A stretch of 64,000 nt of DNA from Rhyzopertha dominica (lineage: Eukaryota > Arthropoda > Insecta > Coleoptera > Bostrichidae): contig QCXZ01000041.1 in NCBI GenBank assembly GCA_025024175.1, positions 18,347,786 through 18,411,785 on the forward strand, given 5' to 3'. Each line of letters begins with the position of its first letter. Positions within the stretch are counted from its first letter, which is position 1. The notes under the pieces were generated by a model that was given only the letters and a program-made list of their open reading frames with translations, had not been told where the DNA came from and did not search any database. The translations under genes were made by a program, and so were the position numbers. Positions 33,409-46,924 of the stretch are shown here, piece after piece.

Positions 33409-36400
33409 AGACACAATATTTTAGTGATGGTACTGAAATCTTTTACAACTGATTATGGTAGATATTAATGCAGTTCATGTGGTAGGTAGGTAGCATGATG
33501 CTAAAATAGTAAACATGAAATACACCGTTTTGTAGCCTTAATAGAGGTTTTCTATTTGCAATAATTCGCTGACAATCTTTTTACAACAATTACTACGCAA
33601 ATAAAGTAGAGCATGTAAATAGCAATCACATCAACACCGAAACTATATAGGTCATATTACTAGTATGTTGTGCTAGCGGTGCGTTCTGTTACACCAACGA
33701 TAACACAAAAGGCTGCGCATGGTTATATGTTAATATAGAATTGAAGTGTATTACAAATTATACCAAAGGTAACATTACAATTAATTATTTTTGACTCAAT
33801 CGTTAATTTTTTGTTGGCAAACTGGGCTTGATTAGTTAGGACCTGCTGGTTCACGCCGCTGATGCCGCAACAAGTACAAAGTAAGGATAAAACTCAGATG
33901 ATTCTGTTGCTTACTCCAATTTGCCAAGGTACATTATATAGTTTTAAAAATTTAGGTGGAGATGCCGACTGAAATGCTCACCTAGCTGCCTTTACACCAA
34001 CCATTTCCTCAAAAGAAGTAACATACAGTGATTCAAAATACTTTCAAGCAAGGAAAGTTTTTCGAAGATTCTGAGAGATTGTGGATCCTCGTGTATGTAC
34101 ACGATAATAGCTAAAAAAATATATCTACCTTAAATGCAGCATCGGCAATGAAACAGTGTTTTCGTGCCAGTTCGCGCAACTTTAATTATTAATTGTAGTA
34201 GTAAAATGCGTTCGCAAACCCTATCGAGGTTTGTTAGCAACATTTTGGGGCGGACGGAGAATAAAATGAATTTAAGTGATAGTTGGTTTCATGGATTAAC
34301 GAAACCTGCCAGTTTTGCTCCGACAAGTCTTATAAAATTTCGTTGAATGCGCTCACTCCTATGATTTGACTGATACCTAATTTCAAGTTCCGCATAAAAC
34401 AATAGGTATTCATACAGAATTTCAGCTCCTTAATTATTTTAACTTGTCTGTTGGCCTTAAGTCAGTATGTGTTAAAATTACCTACGTATTTATGACATGA
34501 GAACGCGAAATTATTTCTGATGCTCTGAAACCCAGACCTATCAGAGCTGTCTCCACCTTTTTTAATAAAACAGGACTAAATCTCTTTATAATTCATTCTG
34601 AATAACTCCTACGACTTCGTCAGCCCCCTTTAAGCTAGAATCTCTTTGAAGATATCAAATATCACAGACATCAATTTAATTAGTCTCCAAAGAGGATAAA
34701 AGACAGGAGATACTGCACTGTGCAGCGGAACAGATGCAGTCCATACCTGAAAGCAATGCGTCAACAAGAGACAATGGCATGCCTGGAAATGTCGGCTTTG
34801 TTTAACGAGGTAAAAACGGAAATGATTCGAAGACATACGTGCACAATTTTCAAAGGAATCCCAGATATATTATATGTATGTTGTGAATATTGAACAGGCT
34901 TAGAGCAATCGGTCAAAATAACGAAAAGTATAGCGCTTTTCGTACTCACAAGGAGTGCCTATCCGCTTGGAGTTGTTATGGGAATAAATTATTTTTAAAG
35001 ATGAATCTTTTGTTGCGTAATGAAGTAACTACACATTTAATTCTAGAAGTTGAGGTACACGAAAGCGTGAGAATGCTTATTTATTTTAATATTATTTTGG
35101 TGGGTGTTGAGGCAATTTTATTAAAAAAATCCGCTCTAACTGGATTTGAACTCGGACCTGCAGGTTGCTTTCATGCATCAAAGGCTCGCTTCGATGTTTG
35201 AAAGTTTTTATTGTATATCCGATAGTTATTTCTGGTAAATGTCCTAGAGTGAGGCCATTATCAGGTTTGGTGAAAAAACGTAAACATATGATGTAGACGG
35301 GTAAGTAAGGCAAGATTGCAAATAAAGGAGAATAGAGTCTTTTAACAAACAAATGACATGATTATTTAAAAATCTACGTATGGCGATCATAGCCCTAGTT
35401 ATTAGTGCCTGGTATCCACCCTGACTAATGCAATAAAAGCTTGCCAGTAAATTTTGAACTATTTTAAATGTAGTATTTTAAAACGGAATTCGGGCATACA
35501 AAACAGAGCCTAAAATTTATTTACGGCGCACGATAGTTCTCCATTCGTGCGCTTTAATTTGGAAAATAAATATCCCCTACAAAAAAGTGTGGAGTGACAG
35601 CATATTTAGATAACCTATACATTTAGTATCTGCATTTTATAAATAATTAAAACAATACAAGCAAGTTGCCTTATTTGAAGTTGATTATATTCCGCACAAT
35701 AGGTTAACCATAATTTTAAATTTTAATAATATAAATACTACTGCAGACTTACAAAACCATCTTAGTGAAACGCCGGGACGGATACATACCTGAAACAAAA
35801 TGCATTCGTTAAATGTGAAAAATGACAATCGATTGAGATAAAAATTATCCATAGAAAAACATAATAAGCTACTATTTAGAAAAATCGAAACAAAATAGGA
35901 CTAAAGCTATAATATGCATGTCACATTTATTATTACAAACCTTTTTATAAGTTACATTCTGGACAACCTAATGCGTCCTCAGTTAGATTTTGTGGTATTA
36001 ATAATTGGTGGTTCAAGCAACAAGTTGGCCACTAATTATTCAGCATTTAAACCAAATAAACGAGTGCGGTATGCAGACCACCTGTGTAAATAATGCAAGA
36101 GCTGTTAAATAGCTCTTAACACTTTAGTAAGTATCGGTTTTAGTAAAAACTACACAAACGTCCAAATGGCATAATTTCACCTAAATCCATTCGACGACTA
36201 TCACAGACTTTTTATAGCTATATATTTTTTATAGCACCCAATATATTTGACTTTAAGATGCAGTTTTCTTATAAATTCTAAATTGTGTTAGCTGTTCAAT
36301 ACACTGACACGCATAAAATAGTCGTGACATTTTAAAGCAATATATTATTAAACCTTGAAGCTAGAACTTGATTAATTATAATGCTTATAATAGTTATATA

Positions 36401-36904
36401 ATGTTACTTTGAAAACTATGAAAGTAAATTGTCTTGTAACAATGCCATATTATCAGTAATAAGCAACGGCAAGCCACTATTTCTACGCGTATTTCAAAAG
36501 GTATCAACATAATGTAAGAGCATTTATAAAACTTCAAAGTAATTTTTAAAACAAATATGTAAAAGTTATGTCAACAAAAAATTCCTTAAATATATTCAGC
36601 AGAATAAAAAAATGCTTTTCTAATTCATATCCGGAAAAAAGTCCTTATAGCTTTATCTCAATTCTTACTATACGATTTTTACATTTATCATGTAAACAAA
36701 ACAAATTTTATAAAGCAGAAAACTAACCTGTTCTACCCTAATCTTCTGATAGTCCTTCTATATATTAGAATACCTAGCTAAATGCTTAGAAATGTGTGCA
36801 CTCTGAGCTCTATTAAGTGATTTTCAAAAAGCTAGCACTAAGAACATAAAGAGGCGGGCTCGAAATTACAGCCTCAACATTCATCCAAGTATGGTGAAGA
36901 CGAT
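33409..36904. other. AT-rich DNA, no gene seen
   Basis: No supported coding region in 3.5 kb. A minus-strand box-B-like word (GAGTTCAAATCC) at about 35145-35156 could be a SINE scrap, but no box A was placed with confidence. Confidence 0.35.
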
Positions 36905-37300
36905 ATGAAGAAAATGACTATACGCGAAGGTTGCTTCATGGATATAGCCCGTTTTTGTTGCTACGACTGCCTCAGCTACACGAAGCTCATAGCTGGATTA
37001 CCAGACTGAACTGAAAAGTGGCNCTATATCTGTTTCAGTGATGAGCCCAAGTTATGCTTCGGATTTCACGGTTAAGCTAAACTTAACAGATGGATGGTTT
37101 TGAAGCGAAAGACAAAACCTAGCGTTTGTCATATAACACCACATAGCCAATAAACCTATTGTTATTGTATGGAGCGCTGTAGGTCTTGCAGGTAGGTCAT
37201 CTTTTGGTATTCACAAGGGGTAGTTTAATTAGTTTAATCGTTGGAGTGCCATGTATATTATAGAGCCTATTCTTAAAACCCTTCTTGAAAAGACAACGAC
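36905..37300 (+). pseudogene. Tc1-like transposase remnant
   Basis: One frame gives TEKWXYICFSDEPKLCFGFHG (with one ambiguous codon) around 37010-37075, the W-x(4-5)-F-S-D-E block with the first catalytic aspartate (37040-37042) intact. After stops and a frame change, 37159-37222 gives IVIVWSAVGLAGRSSFGIHK, matching the V-W-G-A-I-x(2)-G-x-x-x-L block of Tc1 transposases. The D-N-A-R-P-H motif and C-terminal residues were not found, the sequence has several stops, and no terminal repeats were located. Confidence 0.7.
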
Positions 37301-37891
37301 AGGCCGAATACAACTTATTAAACCTTATCTGGAGGCACGGTATGGGGTAGTGCCCCCGCTAATTCAGCAACCGTACAGCCGTACCATTCTTTTCTGGAAG
37401 AGACTCAGGGCACTTTCGACCCCCCCTTTCCACGTTACAACGTCATTGTAAATACAGCTAGAAGATTGAATTTTTAGGGACAAAGAGGACATACTAGAGC
37501 TAGTTATATTTCCAAATTACATACCATATGTACATACCTATAGTTTATGAACTATTGCCAGTCGAAGTTCTTTAATTTTGTCACCGGCATTCTCACCGAT
37601 CATCAAAATTCTAAGGTACTTCCACCACATACACAAACTATAAATTTTGTATTCAGTTAGTGTTTATATTAACTATAAAGGAAAGGAAAATTAAAAAATC
37701 CGTTAATTTCAATCCTATTTTCTAAATTTCAAACATGCTTTCTGATTGCTGCATATAATCGACCTAGAATTACTTATAGTCCATACTTGTCAAAAATTGT
37801 TACATCAAAGCCTCTAAGAAAAATTAATAGAAACAGGGAATTGACTTACGTAGCTGACGTACAAGAAATATCACCCGAAAAGAAAAAAAGA
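37301..37891. other. AT-rich DNA, nothing firmly recognised
   Basis: A 63-codon forward frame starting at 37787 runs into the left arm of the next palindrome. It is lysine-rich with no known domain. Confidence 0.3.
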
Positions 37892-38385
37892 AGTACTACA
37901 TACAAAAAGCATCAAAAACATAAAATGTACAAAAATGCAGGTCTCGCAGCGCACTCCTTCCACCGGAAAAAGTTCTGAGATCTCATATACAACAAAATCA
38001 GTTATTTTAGTTAGTATCTATGTAAGCACCTATTCAACAACCTTGTCGTTAATTGTTTCCTAATTAGTTAGCTACCAACATTTATAATGAACATATCAAT
38101 ATTAGATATCTTTATTTCTGTAACAAATAATACTTGGCAAACCTAAGGCAACAGAATCACATAAGGATAGTCTACTATGTTATGTTGCCCTACGATTGCC
38201 AGGTCACTATATTTACTATAGAAATAAAGATGTCTAATATTGATATGGTCATTATAAATATTGGTAGGTAACTAACTAGGAAACAATTTATGACAGAGTT
38301 CTTGAATAGGTACTTTCTTTTTTAGATACTAACTATAAAACGTGACTTTCATTTTTGTACACTTTATGTTTTTTATGGAATACTT
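37892..38385. repeat. Imperfect palindrome, about 500 bp
   Basis: The left arm (37892-38155) and right arm (38175-38385) pair over most of their length, for example ATATCAATATTAGA then ATCTTTATTTCTGTA (left) against the same words in reverse (right), and CATAAAATGTACAAAAATG near 37919 against its partner near 38350. The left arm has an extra insert of about 60 bases (around 37941-38003). The centre is near 38165. It has no coding sequence and fits a foldback-type non-autonomous element. Target duplications were not identified. Confidence 0.75.
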
Positions 38386-38399
38386 TTTAAAGGATGCTG

Positions 38400-41300
38400 A
38401 TAGGATTTTTTGATTAGCNTGCCCTACGTGATAGCTAATAATGCATGTATGGGACAGCATCGGCAGAACACTTCAGCCATCTCCAAAACCAACAAGGAGT
38501 TTGGACCAATTGGTTTCACCAGGCCTGGTACAGCTTACCACAAATAGCCATGGACCATTTGATTTTATCTCGTCCAGTTACACTACTGTAGTAACCGCGG
38601 CAACAGCAACACATTATTAGATTTTTGTTACTTTTTCTAGTTCAGCATGAACTAGATTTTAAAGAATGTTATGATACAAAACTAAACGCATCAAAATTAA
38701 TACAAAAACATTCAAATAATTTTCCCCTTTAGGCGCTGCTTTAGCCTTACGCCCCAACATTCAGAATACAGGGTGTAACCAAGGTAAGGAAACAATTTAA
38801 TGAAATAATTGAATTTTGAGAAAAAACGTTTGCTTGAGAAGTAGGTATTTATCCCATTTCTGGTTAACTTACGCATTCAACAGATTTTGAGATATGACAT
38901 CATTGATGCATATTTTGTGTAATCAGAAAAAAACATAGATGATACTACCGTATCCTAAAAACACTTGAATGTGTACGTTTGCAGAAACTGATAGAAATGC
39001 TCAAGACTTTTTTTATTGTTCCATATTTTTATACATATTGCATACATCAGCAGCAATCTTTTTGGTAATTAATAACAGAACTAATTTATATTTGATTCCT
39101 TGTTTAATTCATCAAATCTGAAAGTTCGTGTTCGGGGGATTATGAGACCCGCCCGCAAAATCAGCTCGCCGTTGAAGTTTGTTTAGTATTCTACAGTTAT
39201 TTATGTAACAGTCAAAATCACAGAGGGAATTCGCGTTGCCTTTGCGTTGGTCAGCCTAATTGGATNAAATATTCTCACCACCTCCACAGGAAATGATTAA
39301 CAAATACAACAAAGGCACAAAGAGAATTTTGTGTGGATACATATTTTTAAAACCGAATATACCTAACATCTAAAACTTTACATTACAACATTCCATATTT
39401 ATCGACCCAGCAACGAATAAAATTTGGGCGATACAAAGTATAAAAAGGGGACACAGCTTGGATTTTTGTTGTTGCTTGTTCACGCTTTAGTACAGATTTA
39501 TTTAGTGCTATTTTCTAACAAATAGTACTGCTCTAAATAGTACTAAAAGTAACCATACCATACCGTTTCTTTTTTTAACTATTTTAGGTTGAGTTGATAT
39601 TTTAAAGGAACAAATTTCTTTATTAGTATGAAAACAGTCAATAAAAGCTGCACTCAACAACAAAGGTTAAACGAAGGAGGAGGTGCAGTTACAAACAGCG
39701 AACGGTAAACGATTGATGCTGACAAATTTTTAATACCAAAATTTAGAAGAAATTGAATTGAACGACATCCTACTAATATGTCACACTGCTAATGGTGTAC
39801 TGTCCACGTGTAGCAATTGAAAGGCAAATATTAAGTGGTTTTCTACTATACATCTATAACTAAAATAGCTTGTGCAGAGTTCTCCAAAACTTATTGAATG
39901 ACGTGCCTACATGACCTTATCTAGTCGATAATAATTGGAATTGGAAATATATCGACTTGTAAACATTAACCTCTATAATGCATATATGCATTGTGCTTTC
40001 TAATCAATCAAGCTAATCCAAACTTCGTGGCTGTTTCTAAGGCATTCGTAAATTGATTTTGACGCTACTTCGTAGCCGACTTTTGGTAAAATCGTAGATT
40101 TCGTTTAAATAAGATAGTAAATTTTAAAGTACTTGGAGGCGCTTGACAGGGGTTATTTATGGATGACCTTTCCAGTTGTGTCGTTTCTAGAAAGGCTACG
40201 GCCACTACGGTTTATTACTTTTTTATGTAAAGGGTCGCATGCATATCTTTATAATCTTTGAGTTTGCCGCCTAAAACCCTTTGCTTTACATCAAATTTCT
40301 CAATAGTTAATTAGCTCTAATTGGTTAATTCGATCGCCCAAGTTCCTCACATATATTCGGTAGGAATAAGATTGTAGCCAGGTGCGTTTTTTTTATGAAT
40401 GAGCATTTAATAAAAGAGTAATGTGCAAAAGACAAGCTACTCTTTCGGCGCAACTTCAACCGCAATTCGGGAGAATCACGATAGTTACATACTAAACTTC
40501 TGTTAGACTGTAAAAGATTTTTAATATTGGGTAATTGATAATAGATTGTAGAAACGGGATCATGGGCATTTTAGCGCCGATATGATAGGTGGGAGTAGAA
40601 AATCTCTGATTTGACCATCACGCTTGGGCCAAAAAATTCAACAACATAACGTATTATTAAGAAATTCATAGCCTTAGTCTCGTATTAGCTCTCACACAGA
40701 TTCGAAGTTGTGTTGAATTGTAGATTTGCGTATTCGTTTTGACCTAGTTCACATAAATATAGAGTCAGTCACGCTCCCCAACATTTTTCGAAATGTTATA
40801 GTTATCACGTAGACTGACATTAGTTAGGATCAGGTGATCCAGGTTTCTGATGTGTTTAAAAGGTAATTTGGTTAATAAGTAAATAGTCTCAGCAATAGAA
40901 ATGCCACGTGTTACCCTTTAAATGCAAACTGCCTTGCAAGAAGTTTACTTTTAAAAATTACTAATAGCAATATATTAGATATCTGAACAATTTGTTCGTT
41001 CCCATCAACAGCGAGAACCACCTAGCAAGTTTCCTTTGGCAATTCGCCCTGATTTTTGTATGAACACAACAGATCACTATAAAATTCTTGTAAAATTATC
41101 AACGCTCATCGTCTCATCTGTTTACATAATACCTTAATGATTTATATTGTAAAAGATAAACCGACAGACTATATAAATTGCCTTGGCTCTGAATAAATTA
41201 AAGTGTTGGCCCGTAAAAAAAGTCCCGCTAAATCATATTCCAGAGGACGAAAATAAGTTCTTTCCGGAGTTAACAGCAGCGAGAACGAATTTCCTTTTTT

Positions 41301-42034
41301 CTCCTTATTCGCTCCGCAACAAAGATTTCTCATTACTAGAGGCGCTCGGTTACAAATTGTATATTTTATTCAAATTGTTATTCGAGATGTAATGCCGCGA
41401 CGCTATCAGTTTTTGGTCTCTAACGACTTGAAGAAAAGACCGGAGCACTGCGTAATGGTGCGGGGGGCGTTCACAAACAGTGGTAAATAAATTGCAACAT
41501 TAGGCCAGACATTTCTAATATCCTTTCGTGATAAACAGCGAGCTGTGGAATAAATGTTGCGTTTTGCTCCCGCTTCAGAATGGTTTTATTTTGGCAGCCA
41601 ACGGCATATGCAAATCCAAAGCTAGGGAAGCTGAAAGGTTGTTATAAAAATATTTCACTATTTATTACTTTTAAGAATCAATGTCAAGTACCATGATTGA
41701 AAACCGTGAATATTAAAACGACAGCAGATTTTAATTTGGATATAAAGTCATGGTATACTAGTACAAAATTACAATTACAGAACTAAAGAAGTGAGGCTAT
41801 TAAAATACATAGCTGAGTGAAATCGTATATACCAAGTAGTAACAGCAGTTGCTTACAATATATCTTCACTATGTTAATTTGTATCTAAAAATTATGCAAA
41901 TATTCAGTTCAGTTCAGCGATTTCACTCAGAAATATTTGCTACTAGAGCATAGCATTNTCAGCTTTCATCATTAATCATTTTACATNTGTTGGTGATGAA
42001 AAGGTTTAGGAGTGCAATATATAATAAAATTAAA
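38400..42034. other. AT-rich DNA, no gene seen
   Basis: No supported coding region. A TACAGGGTGTAACCAAGG word at about 38768 looks like a Tc1/mariner-type transposon end without visible partner. An octamer ATGCAAAT occurs near 41608. Two ambiguous bases at 41957 and 41987 precede the foldback. Confidence 0.35.
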
Positions 42035-43120
42035 TGACACGTCATACGCTATATTAGTGTGACGTAGATGTCGGCCATTTTGCTGCGATACGTCAAGATC
42101 CCGGATCAAAACCAACCTAGTTGTCATAATGTGCGTAAGGGAGTTCAGCGTTTGGAGTAATTTTTTAGTGTTGAAGAGTATTTTGAAGTGTTACTGAGTA
42201 TGTTTAAGTAGTTTTGCTTCGCTTTACTTAGCAAAACCGAAATTACATTTAGATACAACATATTGTTGAAAAGCTGAACATACAGTAAGTTCGTGTGTGG
42301 AGCATTACAATTTAGAAGTTTTGCCAGAAAATGGTAATGGGTTGAGTCCCTGGTTATTCCCGTTATAATGAGAGAGAAGCGTGTAATCTTTACAGCACTT
42401 CTTTCAGGTTGTTTATTACCAATAGATTGCAACTTTGGTTTATAATACTAAATTTTACGAAGGAACGTAAACCACTAAATATATACAGTAACACTCAATG
42501 TTTGGAGCAAAATTCTAGTATAATACAATATTTTGAAGTGTCACTGTGTATGTTTGAGTGGTTTACATACCCTTGTATTATTTATTAAGTATTACAAACT
42601 GAAATTACATTAAGTTGCAATCTATTGTTGAAAGACAATCTAAAATAAGTGCTTAAAGTTTCTTTCATTATATCTTATATCTTCTGGTACAACATGTAAA
42701 TTGTAATGCTCTACACACGCACTTATTGTAGGTTAAGCTTTTCAGCAATACCTACATTGTAACTAAATGTAACTTACGTATGTAATACTTGCTAAGTAAA
42801 GCGAAGAAGTGTCAGCTACCCAAACATACACAGTAACACTGTAAAATATTCTTTTAACACTAAAAAATTGCACCAAACACTGAACTCCCTTATGCACGTT
42901 ATGACAACCTGGTTTCTTTTGATCCCGAATCTAAACTAAATGTAATTTCGGTTTGTACTAGTTGTGAAGCAAAAGGAAGGAGTATAAGCTACTCAAATAA
43001 GCACAGTAACACTTCTAAATATTCTTTTAAAGTCACAAAATTGTCAGTATCCAGGACTTTGACGTACCGCAGAAAAATGACCGTCACTACGTCAGCACTA
43101 ATATAGCGTATTGTCATAAT
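42035..43120. mobile_element. Foldback element with internal subrepeats, about 1.1 kb
   Basis: The outer 60 bases are inverted repeats: ATACGCTATATTAGTG then GACGTAG and TACGTCAA on the left, the same in reverse on the right (43020-43116). Inside, one module (GTATTTTGAAGTGTTACTG then ATGTTTAAGTAG and GAAATTACATT) occurs twice forward (about 42170 and 42530) and twice in reverse (about 42840 and 43010). A further inverted pair, TTGTCATAATGTGCGTAAGG at 42121 and its complement at about 42888-42907, sits inside each outer arm. This layered layout is like foldback (FB-type) elements with modular arms. No transposase was seen. Confidence 0.8.
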
Positions 43121-43318
43121 GTTTGTCAATTTGAAATTTATATCATATCCAGCTTCAATGAATCATTAGCAATATTTGCGCGTCTTTGTAACTAACTAGC
43201 ATTCATAAAAAGGCAGACAAAAGGTCACCGCATGATAAGGTGCCGCCAACTCTAGTCTCAAATTTAATCCGGATACAGAAAAGATATAAAATGATACATG
43301 TAAATTAGTTCATCATGT

Positions 43319-43363
43319 CATGTCAAACCTCGCATGTGCATCAAACATTCGAGGTTTGACATG
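43319..43363. repeat. Perfect 14-bp hairpin
   Basis: CATGTCAAACCTCG at 43319-43332 pairs exactly with CGAGGTTTGACATG at 43350-43363 around a 17-base loop. It lies between the foldback element and the DDE transposase pseudogene and belongs to neither by sequence. Confidence 0.7.
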
Positions 43364-43407
43364 TTTGACATATTCGTCGTTTATTGCATTAATGAACGTA
43401 AAATACT

Positions 43408-43570
43408 ATGGGCCAGTTGCACAAAGCGTGGTTAGCTAGACCCTTGGTTAACGCGCGGTTAACAAGCAGTTGTCATGGAACAGTTTATTTTAAGCGTTCT
43501 GCATTTAAGTTGCCCTTGGCAACGGCTTGGTTAACCGCGTGTTAACCAGTACATTCCTCGTTCAATCTGC
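43408..43570. mobile_element. Possible transposon end with repeated GGTTAAC words
   Basis: GGGCCAGTTGCACAAAGC at about 43409 is followed by TTGGTTAACGCGCGGTTAAC and, 70 bases on, TTGGTTAACCGCGTGTTAAC. A GGGCC-[A/G]-GTTGCAC start with GGTTAA-rich subterminal sequence is a common look for non-autonomous ends in insect genomes. No opposite end was found. Confidence 0.35.
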
Positions 43571-43704
43571 CTCAATTTGAATAACAAATGGTTATTTTTC
43601 AGTAACGGTCGAACTGGGATAGGACCCATCGAAATGGTAATTTAAATACTATTTACTTTAGTTATTTACTTGCAATTTGCAAAAAAAAATAATGACAAAT
43701 AATA

Positions 43705-44155
43705 ATGATTCTACACGCAGGAGGTGAAAATGGTTTCGTTCCTGGAGCCATGTATCTTGAATGCAACAACTTAAAAGAAGCAAGCGCCGATTATCATTGT
43801 GATATGAATGCAGAAGTGTTTGAAAATTGATTTAAAAACATTTTATTGCCCAAATTGCTACCAAACAGCGTCATAGTAATGGACAACGCTAGTTACCATT
43901 CGGAGCAACTATATAGGGCAGTTGAAACAAAGAATTCGGCGAGGTAACACCACCGGTGGAAAATTCAGCAATGAAATACTGCTAAAAATTAGACACGAAG
44001 CTGATATAACAAGTGTCGATGCATGGAAACATTCAGTGCGACATGTACTGGACATTAAAAATCGGTACAGAGCGAATCCTGTACAAGAATTAATAATAGA
44101 AGTTAATCGTGATTTTAGCAGTGAAAGTGATAGTATTTTTTTTAGTTTGTGACTT
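43705..44155 (+). pseudogene. DDE-superfamily transposase pseudogene
   Basis: From an ATG at 43705 the frame reads ILHAGGENGFVPGAMYL, then DYHCDMN, a TGA at 43828 in place of an expected tryptophan codon, and LLPNSVIVMDNASYH. The V-M-D-N-A-S-Y-H block carries the second catalytic aspartate of this arthropod DDE endonuclease family. The frame ends at 43945-43947; a shifted frame continues with WKHSVRHVLDIKNRY and a C-terminal IIEVNRDFSSESDS acidic end. Compared with the family, the segment holding the third catalytic acid is missing and so is the N-terminal half. The C-terminal acidic serine-rich tail is preserved. Confidence 0.7.
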
Positions 44156-46924
44156 TCATGTAATGTGCTTATTAACAAGCTGCAATGAACATAATCGATA
44201 CCGTGTATAAATTTTATTGTGCACTATTGTAAATTCTTTCTAAAAAATGTAAATAATTTTCTACTTACTAGATTGTAATTTATTATATTAAATTTGTATA
44301 ANTTCGTTATGATGTGCAAAGGCTTTTATTTCATACATCGGAAAATTTAAACCCAATAAAGTATCACATAAAAATAGACAATAAACACGTCTCTATCAGC
44401 TACTCCTGCATAGCATTTAAAATATTGAAAACAAGAAATTTAAAAAAGACAAATATGTGTAGTAGGAAAACACTTCTAGAAAGTGGACACATTGTACTTG
44501 CGGGTGTTGTCAGCGCAACCCACCGGTAATAAAGCAGTATTTAATACCATACTTTACGTACCTACAATGTCCTTCATAGTCTTAATCAAAATTTACATGC
44601 ATCTTATACTAACCATCAAAAATTATTATTCAATAATATCCATGAAGCCAATATATCAAATTTTGTATGAAATGGGAATTTTCATCTCAGAGCAGCATTC
44701 TAGTGACACTATCTAAAAAAGTACGTATGAGCACGCCTAAAGATAATACACTCCCGTGTAATGACGATTCGAGGTAAATTCTATACTTAGGAGCCGAGAT
44801 CTCGCTATACACGACTAACGGACGCCACGTAGAGCACAGGGGAATTCATTAAGAGTACGAAGCGGCTGTTGCTTGCAAACCCCTCACACTATCGTTTAGA
44901 AGAAAAAAATTCTTGATAAAACGTACCAGAGAAATTCACTAAACTAAAAAAATAAGATAAATATTATTTTAAGTTTTGATCTATAGAGGACTTATTTATC
45001 ATCACGTTACAAATAAACGCACATAAATCTAAAATTTGTCATGTAAATTAAACATTATTAGAATACTTTTACCATGGTAACGACACTACAAAGCAAAATT
45101 ACTTCGAAAGTTCTAGACGCGATATCTCTTAAACACCCAACTAAATTTAAGAAGATAGCATAGCAGTATGTATAATGACTGTTAAAATATAAAAATAAAG
45201 TTGGAAATAAATGCATTATTAGGTGATTCATATATAATATCTGATTGGTTGATGAGACAGAACTCCGAGTTATTGAGTATTCCCATCTGATGTGCTCAAA
45301 TACAAGCGAACGCGCGAGTTGCGGGCTCCGACTGAATAACCAAGATGTATCATGTAAACAAAGAAAATATCCTCACTGAACAAAGAAGTATAAGTTTTAC
45401 TATAGTTCGCGGAGAATTTGACGTTTGTCCTGAGTACGCATTTACAAGTCCTGATTAATAATACATCTCCTTACAACTTCATTCGTGATAATCACCATCA
45501 CTAATTAGAACCACCCGTTCGATAGGGATATGTATATCGTGCACCTGTTCTCCCTAATCCAAACCGCAATCCGTCCTTCCGCGTTCCGCTTAAACTTCAT
45601 TGTCTAATGCCCGCCATCCACTGAATAATCTAGCACAGGCAACCGAGGTTAGCGCCCACAACTGCGCCCTTCTGATGATGACGANGCGAGTGCAATAATG
45701 GCAAATGGAGGAGTCAGGAAAGTCAAATGTCGCATATTACGCAACTTGAAGGATCGCTTTGCCTACTAATTGAACGAGATGCAGGAGAAATGCTTAGTTA
45801 ACCGAAATAATAAATCGACACCGATGGAATCTCTGACATCCATAAATGTATAGTGGGTATCGAATTTGTACATGACATGTTAGAATCTGCTTCGGAGCCC
45901 CGTGGGATTTCACGCTTGACACGTCGGTAATTACAAGGGTGATGTCACATGCTTCTCTTCCACAGATAATACCTGCTAGTTGTATTACGGTTAGCGAAGT
46001 AATTTAATTAAAACTACCGAGAGACACGGATAGTCAGACAGAAAGGTAACTAAGGTAATAAAACGTTACCTAACCAGTAAAATTTAAACATCTTCTTTTT
46101 CAATTTAATCAATTAATTAATGAGATACAAATAATAAAGTGTTTTCAATATCATAAAGGATATTCTGTTTACAGCTTAAAGTGTCGCTAATTTGAAGAAA
46201 ATGCTTTGAATGGGGACGATTAATAATTTTCTAACCAAAGTGAAGCGTTTCAAGTCGTCAGTAACAATATGGACTAAAAAAAAAAACAAAAGGGAAGGAA
46301 AACATAGTAATTATGTGACAAATCTGTACATTTCGTTTCAATAATTTTATATTTCTCATTACAGGAATTTGAGGAAGTAAACCCCCGGGTTGTCGATTTA
46401 GTTTATGACTCTTTCGTGTGCTGATGCACGTTTCTTTGGCGCCAGCTGCTTAGGTTAATATCAAATTCTAACGGGTTAGTTATAATTCGCTCATGCAACC
46501 GCTCAATTTCCTCATAATATGAATTAGGATAAACAAACGACAGCTGGCAGATTTTTACAGCGGTTTTTGTCATACCAAAGAGCTGATAAGTTAGGAGNTA
46601 TTGTATACTGAAAAGTTTCTTAATCCCAGACTTAGGAAATACACGAGCTGTCACTGGTTAGCTTTGAGAGGCTTTTGGTCAATCGCATTCAGGCAAAGAA
46701 CCCAGCGAAGTAATGTTACTTTTTTTACGAAATTTGAGTTAGTCTTGTAGGATGCCTCTTAGATATCAGTAGTTCACGTTGTTTTGTTTCGTATTGCAAT
46801 GTAGAGCAACTAAAAATAGATCAGGCAAAGTCAGTTTCAATAATACAAACTGGAATCTTAATTGTGACAGTAATATTGTTCTTTCATTTGTCATAGCTTG
46901 CTGATGTAATTCGAACATCCCATT
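44156..46924. other. AT-rich DNA, no gene seen
   Basis: Frames of 70-90 codons (44314-44529, 44483-44716, minus 46403-46654) have no recognisable domain. Three ambiguous bases occur (44302, 45685, 46597). Confidence 0.35.

Noticed and set aside
35125..35200. tRNA-like box B on the minus strand (GAGTTCAAATCC)
   Set aside because: Box A and the stems could not be placed, so it stays an unproven SINE scrap.
38760..38790. TACAGGGTGTAACC as a transposon
   Set aside because: Only one end-like word is visible and no inverted partner was found.
43909..44178. 89-codon minus frame
   Set aside because: It is the opposite strand of the DDE transposase pseudogene.
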